A model generated the notes under the pieces. That model ran no database searches. It had not been told where the DNA came from and saw only the letters and a list, made by a program, of their open reading frames with translations. Below are positions 10,859 through 21,123 of a DNA stretch of 51,568 nt, piece by piece; position 1 is the first letter of the stretch; each line of letters opens with the position of its first letter. Source of the stretch: Gamarada debralockiae (taxonomy: Eukaryota > Ascomycota > Leotiomycetes > Helotiales > Hyphodiscaceae); NCBI GenBank assembly GCA_002803225.1, contig NXFV01000380.1, positions 1 to 51,568 on the forward strand. Direction: 5' to 3'. The position numbers and the translations under genes were made by a program.

Positions 10859-12050
10859 TCAACGGCGAGGATTAGAAAGGGATTGAGTTTGGGTTGAGTC
10901 TAGTTGCTTTAGATTTGCGGCTGTTTCAACAAGAGTAAAGAGATTGTGTTCGTTAGGACTAAAGATGAAATTTAGGAAATTGATACACTTTGTACCGAAG
11001 GCATCTCTTTGTGGCATCGTGGCAAGCGTGTGGGTTTGCTTCTTCCCACGTAGCGTGCCATGCGTATAGCTCCGCGAGATGGCCCTCGATCTTATCCGAC
11101 AGTGTTTGATGAAGTAGCAGAAACTCTGGGATGAGATTCGGGATCTGAAGAGTTGCTGCATCTTCCATTTAACCAGGCACAGCACATAGAATATCCTGCG
11201 GAAAGCAAATCGGCGACTTCAACTCCAGTTCCAATGCCCAAGGCATAGTTCTCCACTTCGGGCTTTCTAGGAAGCAGTACTTCCGCTTGGCTAGGCATTC
11301 CAACGCAATCGTGGCCCGATTTCCTTCAAGCAACCGTCTTCCAGGTTACGTCCAAGGTCCTCGAATTTCGATCAGGCGTCATACTCCACCAGCGTGTTGG
11401 AGCCATCCTGATTTTGAGGAGAAAGCCACGAACTAGAAACTTATTATTCAATCCTCATCCTCGACTTTATAGATGGTTTCCTGCCGTACCTCGTATATTT
11501 GAAGTGTCATAGCGCTCGTCAGGATAGACAACGACCACGCTTTCTCCTCATCTTGAAGATCTTGATTGAGGCTCTTCAGAGCATCGCCATATAGCACAAA
11601 TCCCTGGCTTATGATTTCCTGTTGACGGTGCATAGGCCCAAAATAAACCTTGCTAAGAGCTAGAAAACTCTTCTGCGCGGTCAAGGACGTCGTGTCCTCT
11701 GCTTGCCTCTATAGCCATGGCGTTGAGACTACGGCTATCTCCCTGCAAAGAGTTTCGATAAAAGGAATGAGATGAACGCATTGTCCTGAAAGCCAGCAAG
11801 ACTCATACGAGGCGACAAAGCTTGAGTTTTCGATAAAAATGGGGTGGGATCACGTGACAGACTTGCCGTTGGCTTTGGGAGCTTTTTGGGCAAAGCTGAC
11901 TGTACGGGCGACTTCATCTACAAATCGATGCTCCCTGACATAGCCCTCGCATTCGAAGCTCCCTTTCTCGCAGCGTTCGCATGTAGGGCGCCTCTCGTCG
12001 CACTTAACACCTCGCCGAATGCAGGTACAACAGCTTGCAGTAGTTAGCAT
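10859..12050 (-). pseudogene. Zn2Cys6 transcription factor, pseudogene
   Basis: The ATG at 12050 begins MLTTAS followed by a perfect binuclear zinc cluster, C-x2-C-x6-C-x6-C-x2-C-x6-C, then GYVREHRFVDE, the usual continuation in this fungal family. Downstream pieces with the family's middle-region flavour lie in different frames: SLAGFQDNAFISFLLSKLF (11735-11917), LNAMAIEASRGH (about 11690-11735), TAQKSFLALSKVYFG...SILTSAMTLQIYE (11448-11684), GWLQHAGGV (after a likely intron, GTACGG..ATCAG) and CFLESPKWRTMPW. In-frame stops occur at 11379-11381, 11346-11348 and 11169-11171, and a further frameshift lies near 11020-10990. It would have been a nuclear DNA-binding regulator. The zinc cluster alone could still be translated, but the effector region is destroyed. 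Confidence 0.82.
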
Positions 12051-12756
12051 GCGCCATTCGGATCTTTCAGGAGGGGATACCCTTGGACTTGCCACCTCCA
12101 ATTCGAACCATGTCTTTTCCTTTCCAAAAACGACCAAGTCGCGACTTCCGTGTGCTGTGAAGATGGAAAGATATGTGGAGATCCTGTCGTCAAACTTCTT
12201 TTTTAGTGGGTCAGCGATGAACCAACGCTAAAAAGGGGGGCCGACGGCGCTATTCCCAAAACATACCGAAAACTGCGGGGAAAGCTGTTTCTTATTTTAT
12301 TGCCAATAAAAATTACAGAAGCTGGTTTCCGGCATATTGATCGAAGCTGTCTTCTCAAGATATGAGGGATCGCTCCAAGTATGGATAGGACTGAGTGGGG
12401 ATCGTCGGATCCAGCACGGCGGGTGCCCAATTTGGGTATCTCCCTGTCCTTTGTCCGAATCAGGTCAAGGACTGTGAGCTTCGGGATATATATGAGCCTC
12501 TAATTCTTCCAAGATGATTGCCAGTACAGTAGAAAGTCGATATAAGGATAAGCTTCGGACCGGGAAAAATTAAGGATATTATAAGGATATCCTAATAACT
12601 TTGGTGGGCTTCACCAAAAAATCTACTTCGGGACCGGAAGATTCAATAAGGATATCAAGGATTTTAATAGGGTATCCTTATATCAAGGATCCTTATACCA
12701 AATTTCTACTGTAACATCAATTCCAGTTACTTATTCTTTCAAAGACTCCTTTCATC
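12051..12756. other. Intergenic, contains a MITE
   Basis: No gene is visible. The 3' half is occupied by the pogo-like MITE at 12527-12711. Confidence 0.6.
12527..12711. mobile_element. pogo/Tc1-mariner-type MITE, 185 bp
   Basis: The element begins CAGTAGAAA and ends TTTCTACTG, and it is flanked on both sides by TA (12525-12526 and 12712-12713), the target-site duplication of Tc1/mariner/pogo elements. The terminal inverted repeats extend inward as CAGTAGAAA..GATATAAGGAT against CAGTAGAAATTTGGTATAAGGAT. Internal ataaggata and ttcggaccgg/ttcgggaccgg motifs recur. The CAGT start and the 'CGATATAAGGA..TTCGGGACCGG' style are typical of pogo/Tigger ends. It has no coding capacity and so is non-autonomous. 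Confidence 0.8.
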
Positions 12757-14264
12757 ATGGATTCCGACTCACAATATCAAACTTACCATCCTTCCACGCA
12801 TGCTTTCGACCCAGCTCTAGAACATCCCGGCAGACTATACCCTCCTGCAAAGCGTCAGCAAAATTCCAATGCAGTCTCAGCAATTCGAAGCCGCACCACC
12901 TTACTCCGAGGTAGATTTCCATCGGAATCAGCACGTCTATCGAAATGAGCAAGAGCCATATACTAACAGACTTTCAAAGCTGCTTCAGATGAACCTACTA
13001 AACACTCACCAACACTCTCGGTTCGAGGCTCCATACCCCGTCGATCATTATAAAGACTTTTGGAGACGAACCCTTTGCGAAATGCAGCCCAAACTGCGTT
13101 GCAATGTCACCCGAACAATCTCTCGAACAGCTTCAGCGATCTCTAGATACAGGAAGATAAATATCCGGCAGAATACTCCTATGCGCCTACTAACCCAACC
13201 CAGACGATCATCTATAACACCGCCCTGGGAGTACCACGACACCGGATACTTCCAATAGCCCCGTCAACCACACCAAAGCACTCACTCGCTTCCAACGGCT
13301 CATCAGACACGCCATCAGATCAACAAATCCTCGCCCAAGCTCTAGCCTTCTACAAAAGCTCTCAGCACCGCCACTCAGCATTTCCACTCTTCACCGCCCA
13401 ATCGCGATCCCACAAACCATCCCAGAAGGCGTCCAAGCATTCACCCGCCCCCGGGCACCCTCCCTCTCCACCCACGGAATACAGAACCGAATTCCTCGCC
13501 TTCATCGACGGACTCAACATCGCCAGCACCGCCAACCCACCTCCCCAAGTCCTGAACCTAGCAGGAAATTTTATCGGAATGATTCCGCATCATTGGGCCG
13601 CTATAGCCGGGTTCGCTATTCAGACAACGGCTCAACTCAGCACAATTGCGGTGTCCAAAGGGAGGACAGAAATGCATATGAAGGAAGCGAACGAGAAGTT
13701 CTTCGCGTCCCGGAAACTGAAGGTCGCTATTGCAAGCAGGGAGTCTGTGGGTGCAGTGCGGGGGATAGAGAGAGGTGGTCCGATTTTGGCGCCGCTGACG
13801 AGGGATTACGATTAGTAGGGGGCTGGTGGAGAAGATTTTGGTTGTTATGAAAGGGTATGCGGCAGAGCTGGTCTTCAATGTTCCGCCACCTGCGGAACAG
13901 AATACGATGTTGGCGAAAATGAGCGCCAAGCAGATTGAGAGACAGGGGAAGAAGAATGATAGCAAAGTTCAAGGAGAGGGAGAAGGCACTGATGAAAGAG
14001 GAGAAAGGGAGAGCTAAGATGTTGGAGAAGCAAGAAAAGAAGAGGGGTAGGCGACGAAGTGACAGCGACAGTGATAGCGAAAGTGAAGAGGAGAATGGTC
14101 CGAAGAGCAGGAGGGAATTAAAGCGCGAAAAGAGTCAACTGAAGGAACGATGAAAGGAGAGGAAGACGGAGAAGGAAGCTGAAAAGAAGCATGGGAAGAA
14201 GCGAAAGGATAAGGAGGCAGAGAAAGCCGGAAAGTTGTTGTGGATTTTGATCGAGAATCTGTAG
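12757..14264 (+). pseudogene. Frameshifted gene for an uncharacterised fungal protein
   Basis: Coding-like sequence runs for 1.5 kb but changes frame repeatedly. It starts MDSDSQYQTYHPS (ATG 12757), then QQFEAAPPYSEVDFHRN in another frame, then QTIIYNTA and DTPSDQQILAQALAFYK. Then comes IAIPQTIPEGVQAFTRPRAPS in a third frame, and back to TEFLAFIDGLNIAS...NLAGNFIGMIPHHWAAIAG...AVSKGRTEMHMKEANEKFF. The rest is FNVPPPAEQNTMLAKMSAKQIERQ and a Lys/Glu-rich coiled-coil tail. A TAG TAG doublet (13815-13820) and a TGA (14151-14153) interrupt it. The FIDGLN...GMIPHHWA...SKGRTE block recalls a conserved but unnamed ascomycete family with a P/Q-rich N-terminus, hydrophobic centre and charged C-terminus; this is from memory. 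At least four frameshifts make a functional product implausible. Confidence 0.75.
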
Positions 14265-14426
14265 AGCTTCATTTGCTTGGTACAAGGAACAGATAATAAA
14301 GCAATTGGAAATATATACAATCTTTGGCAGTTCGTCAAGTAGCAGTCTTCTCATCCGAAGAAAACTTGTGGGTATCAAACATCTAATCATTAATCGTCAT
14401 CTATGTTCACCAATACAGTTATATAT

Positions 14427-16846
14427 TTACAGCAACCAACTCCACACTCCCAGGCCCGCCACCCAAAAGACAACCCCTACTCCCGCATCTCTACCATTCC
14501 TCGCCGCAGTACCAGTGAACGTCGTCCCATTATACCCCGTCACGCTCGCTCCTCCAATATTCGAGGTGAAGCCCCCAATACTCACAATCGCCCCACCCAA
14601 CCCCGAACTCGTTGAGCCCGCCACAAAACTGCCAATGGCCTCCGTCGAGCTTCCGACAACAACGCTCTGACCTCCACTTTCCAAACTCACTACGGTACCA
14701 GACACAGTAATGGCCGGTCCACCAGCTACCAACGTCTGGCTCGCAATCAAGTACTGGCTCGTGCCGTCAACGACCAAAGCGTTACCCGACGTAGCGAGCG
14801 AATAAGTCTTCCCGCCTACAGTCACGGCTGAAGAGCCTGGAAGTACGGTTTGAGAACCCACTACAAGGAGCGTCGCGCCGGATTTGGTGACTAGCGATGG
14901 CGTGGGCGTTACTGCTGGTGAAAGGGAAGAGGTGGCACCGTTCACGACGACGAACCCTCCGCTCGATGCTAAGGATATAGTGGTTCCGGAGACGGTAACA
15001 GCCTGGGCTCCGGGAGTGATGGTTTGCGTACCTACTACAAGTCCTGTTTGGCCGTTTATAGTTGTCAGGACTCCAATTGGAGCAGGGGTTGTTGGTGCAG
15101 CAAGTGCTGTGGTGGAGCCGTCAACAACAAGCGATGTCGATGGATCGAGACTGAAGGTCGTTCCGCCGATAGTAACTGCTCCACCACCAGGTGTCAGAGT
15201 TTGGGATCCACCTGACCCTCCAATAACCACGTTGGAAGAGGCTTGGGATACGGTCACGCTGCCAATTGTTGCGACGGGCGCGGGGGGACTGCTGGGCGAG
15301 TTTCCGGCCTGAGGTATTATGGGATCTGATGGTGTGCTTGGCGTTGAGGCTCCAACTGTCGGATCGATGGAAGTTTTTGGGTCGGCGGGAATCTGGGTGC
15401 TGGTTCCTGGATCGGTCGCCGCTTGAGTGCTGGTCTTGACTGGGTCAACAGGAGATGGGGATGGAGTTGGTGTGGGCGTCATAGGAGTAGGGGTGGAAGT
15501 GGGAGAAGCAAGAACCGGTTGTGGGGATCCTGCGGGTGTAGCTGTTGACGAAGAAACCGGAACCGATGAAAATGCTACCAATCCACTGCCCACGGTCAAC
15601 GTATAAGGAGGGTCGAAAAAAGCTTTAATTCCATCGATGCACGTGTTGTATTGAGGATCGAGGCTATACACTTGCGTCGGAACGGACACGAAGGGAGAGC
15701 AGGGGTTGTAGAGACATGTGAACGACTGAATCGGCTGGCCTAGACAGCCGAATCCGCAGGATATATCTGCTGTTTGGGCAGCGGTGAAATCGGAATAATC
15801 CGTATACATCGTCGTGTCGTTTGAAGCATAGTAGCTCCACCAAGATGTGGTAATATCTGTACAGACCCCTTCTCTAAATCACATATTAGTAATTGCAAGA
15901 TCATATTCATTTGGAGGCTAAACATACGCAGCAGCCGCATAGTCGAAAGTCGACCACTCCCCTGGAATAGGTGTTGCGTGTGTGCAATAGTCCTCGTTAA
16001 GTTCCAGATTCGATATCGCGCCAGTTGTAGCGGCGAAGAAATTTCTCTGGGTTGATAGTTCATCTGGGTCAAAGGCAAGCGTTTTGTTGATGATTGTAGT
16101 TCCGACTTCGCCACACAAGTTCGTAGCTGCAATGCTCTCAAAAACGACGTAGACGGAGGGAGATATACTTCCAAATATTAATGTCATGGCACAAAACACA
16201 GGACTTCAAACTTACAAAGTATAATTTGCCGCCTGATCGACCAGAGTTGTAACAGCAGGGACAGGAGCAGGAGTCGGCCACACCATGACTTGAATAGCAC
16301 CACCCGTAATCGTACAATTCAGACAACATTGCGTTGCCGTCGGTTGCCAAGAGAAAGTATTAACATAGATCGTCGCATTCACGCCCGTATCTCCGCTTTG
16401 AGTATACGATTTGTACGGGTCAGTCGCAAAAAATGCAGCTGCCGAGCTGGACCATAGGGAGCCACAATAACTTGCTATCGAGGGGTTCGGAGGCACAATG
16501 TTTTCCGAATATATCTCCGTATTGTAAGGATTGTCCCCAGGGGAGAATCCATTCGCGATTGCATCATTGGCGCAGTTTACCCAACCATTGATCGAATTGT
16601 AGCACCAGTTGAGAACAGGCGTCGTGCTGGTGGAAGGCGGGGAGGTAATTGAATGCGAGTTCGATGTAGTGGTGTTAGAAACGGCACCTGGATCCATTAG
16701 CAGAAGCTCGTTTGATGCAGGGCCTGAATTTCGGACTTACGACCCCCTAGGTGAATCTTCCCCGCAGAAGCAGCGCCAAAGAAAAGCGCAACGGCCAAAA
16801 CTTGTATGAACGTCATGACAACCACTGTTCTTCCCAACCCCAACAT
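14427..16846 (-). CDS. Secreted GPI-anchored cell-surface protein with repeats
   Basis: Exons 16846-16741, 16687-16216, 16167-15928 and 15873-14427 (introns of 53, 48 and 54 bp, all phase-consistent) encode 754 aa. Exon 1 encodes a signal peptide (GRTVVVMTFIQVLAVALFF, ending AASA). A Cys-containing N-terminal domain follows (NWCYNSINGWVNC, QCCLNCTITGG, NLCGEVG, EGVCTDI, ISCGFGCLG). Next is a Pro/Thr/Ser stalk, then several about 50-residue Gly/Val/Thr-rich units of the form L(V)VG.QT(I/L/V).PG..AVTV.G.T.SL. The C-terminus has a small-residue region and the hydrophobic tail VGVVFWVAGLGVWSWLL, as expected for a GPI signal. It is probably displayed on the plasma membrane or wall. Catalysis is not evident, and an adhesin or wall-organising role is inference. 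The gene converges with the pseudogene ending at 14264. Confidence 0.85.
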
Positions 16847-17712
16847 TGATCAGGTTAAGATGCCAAGAGGAGTACTTGAAGTGGACATCTGCCCTTCAAG
16901 TACCGTATCATCCGCTGCGCCTCTTCTGTGCCTCTCATGGTTGACATTGTGCAAGGTTCTCCATAGGGCTAATCTGCTCTCGCACTTGCAGCCAATTGCA
17001 TCCAAGACAGACCCCCATCTGGAAAGCTTGATTGAGAGCATTGAAAGTGGACCTTGCATAGTACTTCAGCCAGAGAACAGCGCCACGTTTGGTGTTAAAG
17101 TGAAAGGGGCGCCGATCCTACCACTTTCTACCTTGATCCCGTCCCAAGGACAAGCATTGAAGCGAGCGCTTATCTGCAGTAGCGCGATTTGTATTCAGGT
17201 ATCATTTTCGTCCACCCGGATCTTTCTGGTCCCGAAGCCCGTTTCTAAAACGGTACGAGTCCGAAGGTCAGTGACGAGCTGTCACAAGGTGGAGGTATCG
17301 CGGTAATTTAAACGCGTGCCAACATGCCAACGAATTTGCTGCAGGAAAAGGGCATGGCGGAGATGAGACACGAGGCAGAAAATTATGAGTGAAAGAAGTA
17401 CTTTGGAGGATGAAGCTTAAATGTTGAGTCTGGCTGAGAAAGTAAATTAGGTTATCATCGTGGGTTTAGAAGTGGTCAGCGCAATGGGGCGAGAATGATG
17501 CCGTTCGTAAGCGAGGTGGTCTTGAGAATTCATTCGCCTCCGGACAATCACCTAGAATGAACAATCGTACCACGACAGCATCCGTTTTACAACTTTGTAT
17601 TCATACTACACGTAAAAAGACTAATGCGACTCCCGGCAAAGCACCTATGCTACAGCTACTGAGCTCAAACCCAATATGCCAATCCAGCCCAGCAAACACA
17701 TAAGAATGCTAT
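16847..17712. other. Intergenic (SDH1 3' side / GPI-gene promoter)
   Basis: No gene is seen in about 870 bp. An open + frame at 16806-17306 has no family resemblance and overlaps exon 1 of the GPI gene on the other strand. The segment contains the upstream region of the GPI gene and the 3' flank of SDH1. Confidence 0.5.
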
Positions 17713-19907
17713 CTAGTAGACACGCTTGAAAGGAGGAACAGCCGCGCACTCATTCTCATCCAATGTATGGCTGACAACGGCTCTGTATGAGAGGTCGATC
17801 TTTCCATGTGGCTTCTTTTGGAAGGTCAAACTGTGCTTCATCCATTCCTTGTCGTCTCGGTCGGGGTAATCTTCGCGTGCGTGTGCTCCTCGGGACTCCT
17901 TTCTTGCGGCTGCTGCGGTGGCGGTTTGTGTACTGGGAAGTTAGTAGAGATCGTGGTAGAGGGTTGGAGGTACTTACGCGCAGGTCAACAGATTTCTTAA
18001 TTCCAAGGTCTCAACCAAATCTGAATTCCAGATCATGCTTCGGTCCTTGGTTCCAACATCCTTGAACATCTGGTCGACTTCGTTGATCTTCCTGACACCC
18101 TCATCCAAACTCTCTTGTGTTCGGAACACGCTGACATCTGTCTGCATAGTCTTTTGCATTGCTAGACGGATATCGTGTGTACTCTTTGGTCCACTGGCTG
18201 TTCGGACTTGGTCGAGAACGCTAATTGACTCGGCACCAGCATCAGCACTGATCTCCTTGTGAGGCATGCCAGGCTCGAAATTGTCGCGGACAGTGTGGGA
18301 AACAGCACGGCCGAAAACGATCAGATCGAGGAGGGAGTTGGCTCCCAGACGGTTGGCACCGTGGACAGAAACGCAAGCAGCTTCACCGCATGCGAAAAGA
18401 CCTGGCACAACCTTGTCCTTGCCCTCAGAATCAACAGTGAGAACCTCACCAGTGTACTTCGTGGGGATACCTCCCATGTTGTAGTGGACGGTTGGCAAAA
18501 CTGGAATGGGTTGCTTTCGGACGTCAACACCGGAGAAGATAGAAGCGGTCTCAGAGATACCAGGAAGACGCTCGTGGAGGACCTCGGCTGGTAGATGGCT
18601 GAGTTGAAGGTAGATGTGGTCCTTCTCAGGGCCAACACCGCGGCCTTCACGGATCTCCATGGTCATTGATCGAGAAACAACGTCACGACTGGCCAAATCT
18701 TTGGCAGTTGGTGCGTATCGCTCCATAAATCGTTCACCCTCAGAGTTGAGGAGATATCCACCCTCACCACGAGCACCTTCCGTGATCAAGCATCCAGCTC
18801 CGTAAATACCAGTTGGGTGGAATTGAACGAATTCCAGATCTTGGTTGGGAAGACCAGCACGAGCGACCATAGCCATTCCATCACCTGTGCAAGTGTGCGC
18901 AGATGTGCAACTGAAGTATGCGCGTCCGTAACCACCGGTGGCCAGAACAGTGTTGTGTGCGCGGAATCGGTGGAGGGTACCGTCTTCCTGGTTGTATGCA
19001 ATAACACCCTTACACTCGCCATCCTCCATAATCAAGTCGAGGGCGAAGTATTCGATAAAGTAGTTTGTATTGTGTCGGAGAGATTGACCGTAGAGTGTGT
19101 GGAGGAGAGCGTGTCCGGTTCTATCAGCAGCAGCACAGCATCGATATGCTTGTCCGCCCTTTCCGAATTTTTGCGATTGACCACCGAAAGCACGTTGATA
19201 ACTGCAGAAGTCAGCATAGCCATCTCAACTCTGCAAAAACACATACATCTTGCCATCATCTGTTCTTGAGAATGGGCAACCGTAGTTTTCCAACTCAATA
19301 ACAGATTGTGGTGCCTCTCTCGTCATGTAATGAATTGCATCTTGATCTCCAAGCCAATCCGATCCCTTGACAGTGTCGTACATGTGCCATCTCCAATCAT
19401 CCTCGTGCATGTTACCCAGCGCAGCATTGATACCTCCTTGTGCGGCTACCGTATGACTTCGAGTTGGGAAGAGCTTGGATATACACGCAGTGTTGAAACC
19501 AGCCTCGGCAAGACCAAATGCTGCTCGCAGACCTGATCCACCGGCACCGACAACGATAGCATCGTATTCATGATCCTGCCAGACTCATCAATTATATAGT
19601 CAATTCGTTTTGTCGGATGTACATACTACGACTGGGTATTTGTTGCTGACGAAGGGCGAAGCTTCCTTTGCTCGGAGGGGTGCGTGCGTGATGATTCGTG
19701 CTGAAGGAACGCGTTAGCCAGGAGTGTAAGTGCGTGAAGGTCTCAGAATAACACACCTGCAGGTCTCGTGGAGGAGAAAGTTCTTGTCTGGTTCTTCAAT
19801 GCCTTCGAAAACTAGAGACTCAATCAGTATCAACGATTCAAACGTCACCCCATTCTCCGGCTGTGGAGCTCCAAACGTACCGAAGAGCCAGCAGTAAACC
19901 GTCGCAT
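17713..19907 (-). CDS. SDH1: Succinate dehydrogenase flavoprotein subunit (complex II)
   Basis: This subunit oxidises succinate to fumarate with covalent FAD on the matrix face of the inner mitochondrial membrane. Six exons: 19907-19881, 19811-19757, 19700-19627, 19575-19247, 19201-17978 and 17932-17713. Introns of 69, 56, 51, 45 and 45 bp are all GT..AG and in phase, giving 642 aa, the normal fungal length. A mitochondrial presequence ([28 protein letters not shown]) precedes the FAD-binding GAGGSG at 62-67. [10 protein letters not shown] carries the FAD-attaching His93. Further signatures are [41 protein letters not shown] and the C-terminal [12 protein letters not shown]...AVPPFKRVY. No lesion was seen. 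Three short introns lie within the first 160 codons. It is divergent from the CDH gene, with 1.2 kb between start codons. Confidence 0.97.
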
Positions 19908-21123
19908 TGCGATTGCAGACATACTGGAAGATATTGGACCAGAAAATTAGGAGGGAAGAGGTCCTGCCGACTGGATTGCTTGTTTATTTGGAAGGCAATT
20001 CTTTCAATAGCTCTACCGATGTCGACAATTCGAAATGCTCTAAAATCCGGCCAATGAGAAAGGACCGGATGTTTGCTTACCACATTTTGAGTCGTGACTG
20101 CCGAGGAAGACGTGATGCTCAGATTTACTCATCCATGCGTATTTTTTAGGTTCCGAGCATCTCCGAACCGCCATCACGTGTAGCTACAACTTGTGCTAAT
20201 GTCCAAAATCGAGGCCGATTGTTTTTCACATCTTGTCCCTTTGAATCGCTCAAGTAGGAGAAGTGATTTGCCCGAATATTTCAAAAGGACTGATAGCTTG
20301 TATTTATAGATCCTACGTTTCAAATCAACGTTTGTGTGGGAGAATGTTAACTTGTCCGCGTCCGGTTGCATCCGAAGTTCACTCGCTCAAGTCTTCGTCT
20401 CTTCTCAACAACTTCGCCCTACTTGATGTTGATTTGAGATTCTTATATGCAGTAAGCGAACATAACGTTCTGCCTAGAAGAATCGCATTAAAGATCATCA
20501 AGAGGCAAGCGCCTCAATTCCATTCGCAAAGTCGGCGTTTCTCCGCTGCAACCTTCCATTATGTAGCTCTATTGGAGACAATGAAAAACATTTCAAATCG
20601 CGCCGTATGCTCAAGGCTCATACATTCATACTATACGGATATGTCTGCCGGAGAGCGTGATCTGTAATGATTGAAGTTACATTAAAGTTAATATATGTGG
20701 AATTCAGGCTCAGCGGCAGACTCTCTCCGCATTCGCGCAATCCGTCGTCCCGGCACTTCAATCCTTGTCGACTGGCCCTGCAGACAACCATCGACCACGA
20801 GGTAAGGTAACCTTAGCACCCAACTTATCGGCCTGAATGACCAAACGGGTAATTCTGTTATCTCTATAACCCCATTAATCCCGGCATCTTGCCCTGGACG
20901 CCTTGCTGCAATTCCCCGCATTATTTCCCCTTTGCCCTGATACGTACTTCCGAGTGCGTTTCATTCAGTGACCCCGCTGGTACTTTGGAATTTCATTCAC
21001 TACACCACATTGGTTTTGCCTGGGTGGATGATATATAGCGATAAGTTGCCCACTATACTATCGTCTTGTCTGCTTTGACCTCGGTGCCCATCTTCTTTCA
21101 AGCTGGTGTAGGTATTCGTCATT
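19908..21123. other. Divergent intergenic region SDH1/CDH
   Basis: No gene with family support is visible in 1.2 kb between the two start codons. An open + frame at 20263-20667 lacks any recognisable domain and is treated as chance. The region must contain both promoters. Short CT-rich tracts precede the CDH ATG at 21124. Confidence 0.5.

Noticed and set aside
14884..15312. 142-codon open frame antisense to the GPI-anchored protein
   Set aside because: It is a by-product of the low-complexity Thr/Pro/Gly repeats on the coding strand.
20263..20667. 134-codon open frame between SDH1 and CDH
   Set aside because: It has no ATG-supported domain, biased composition or homology-like motif; chance is likely.
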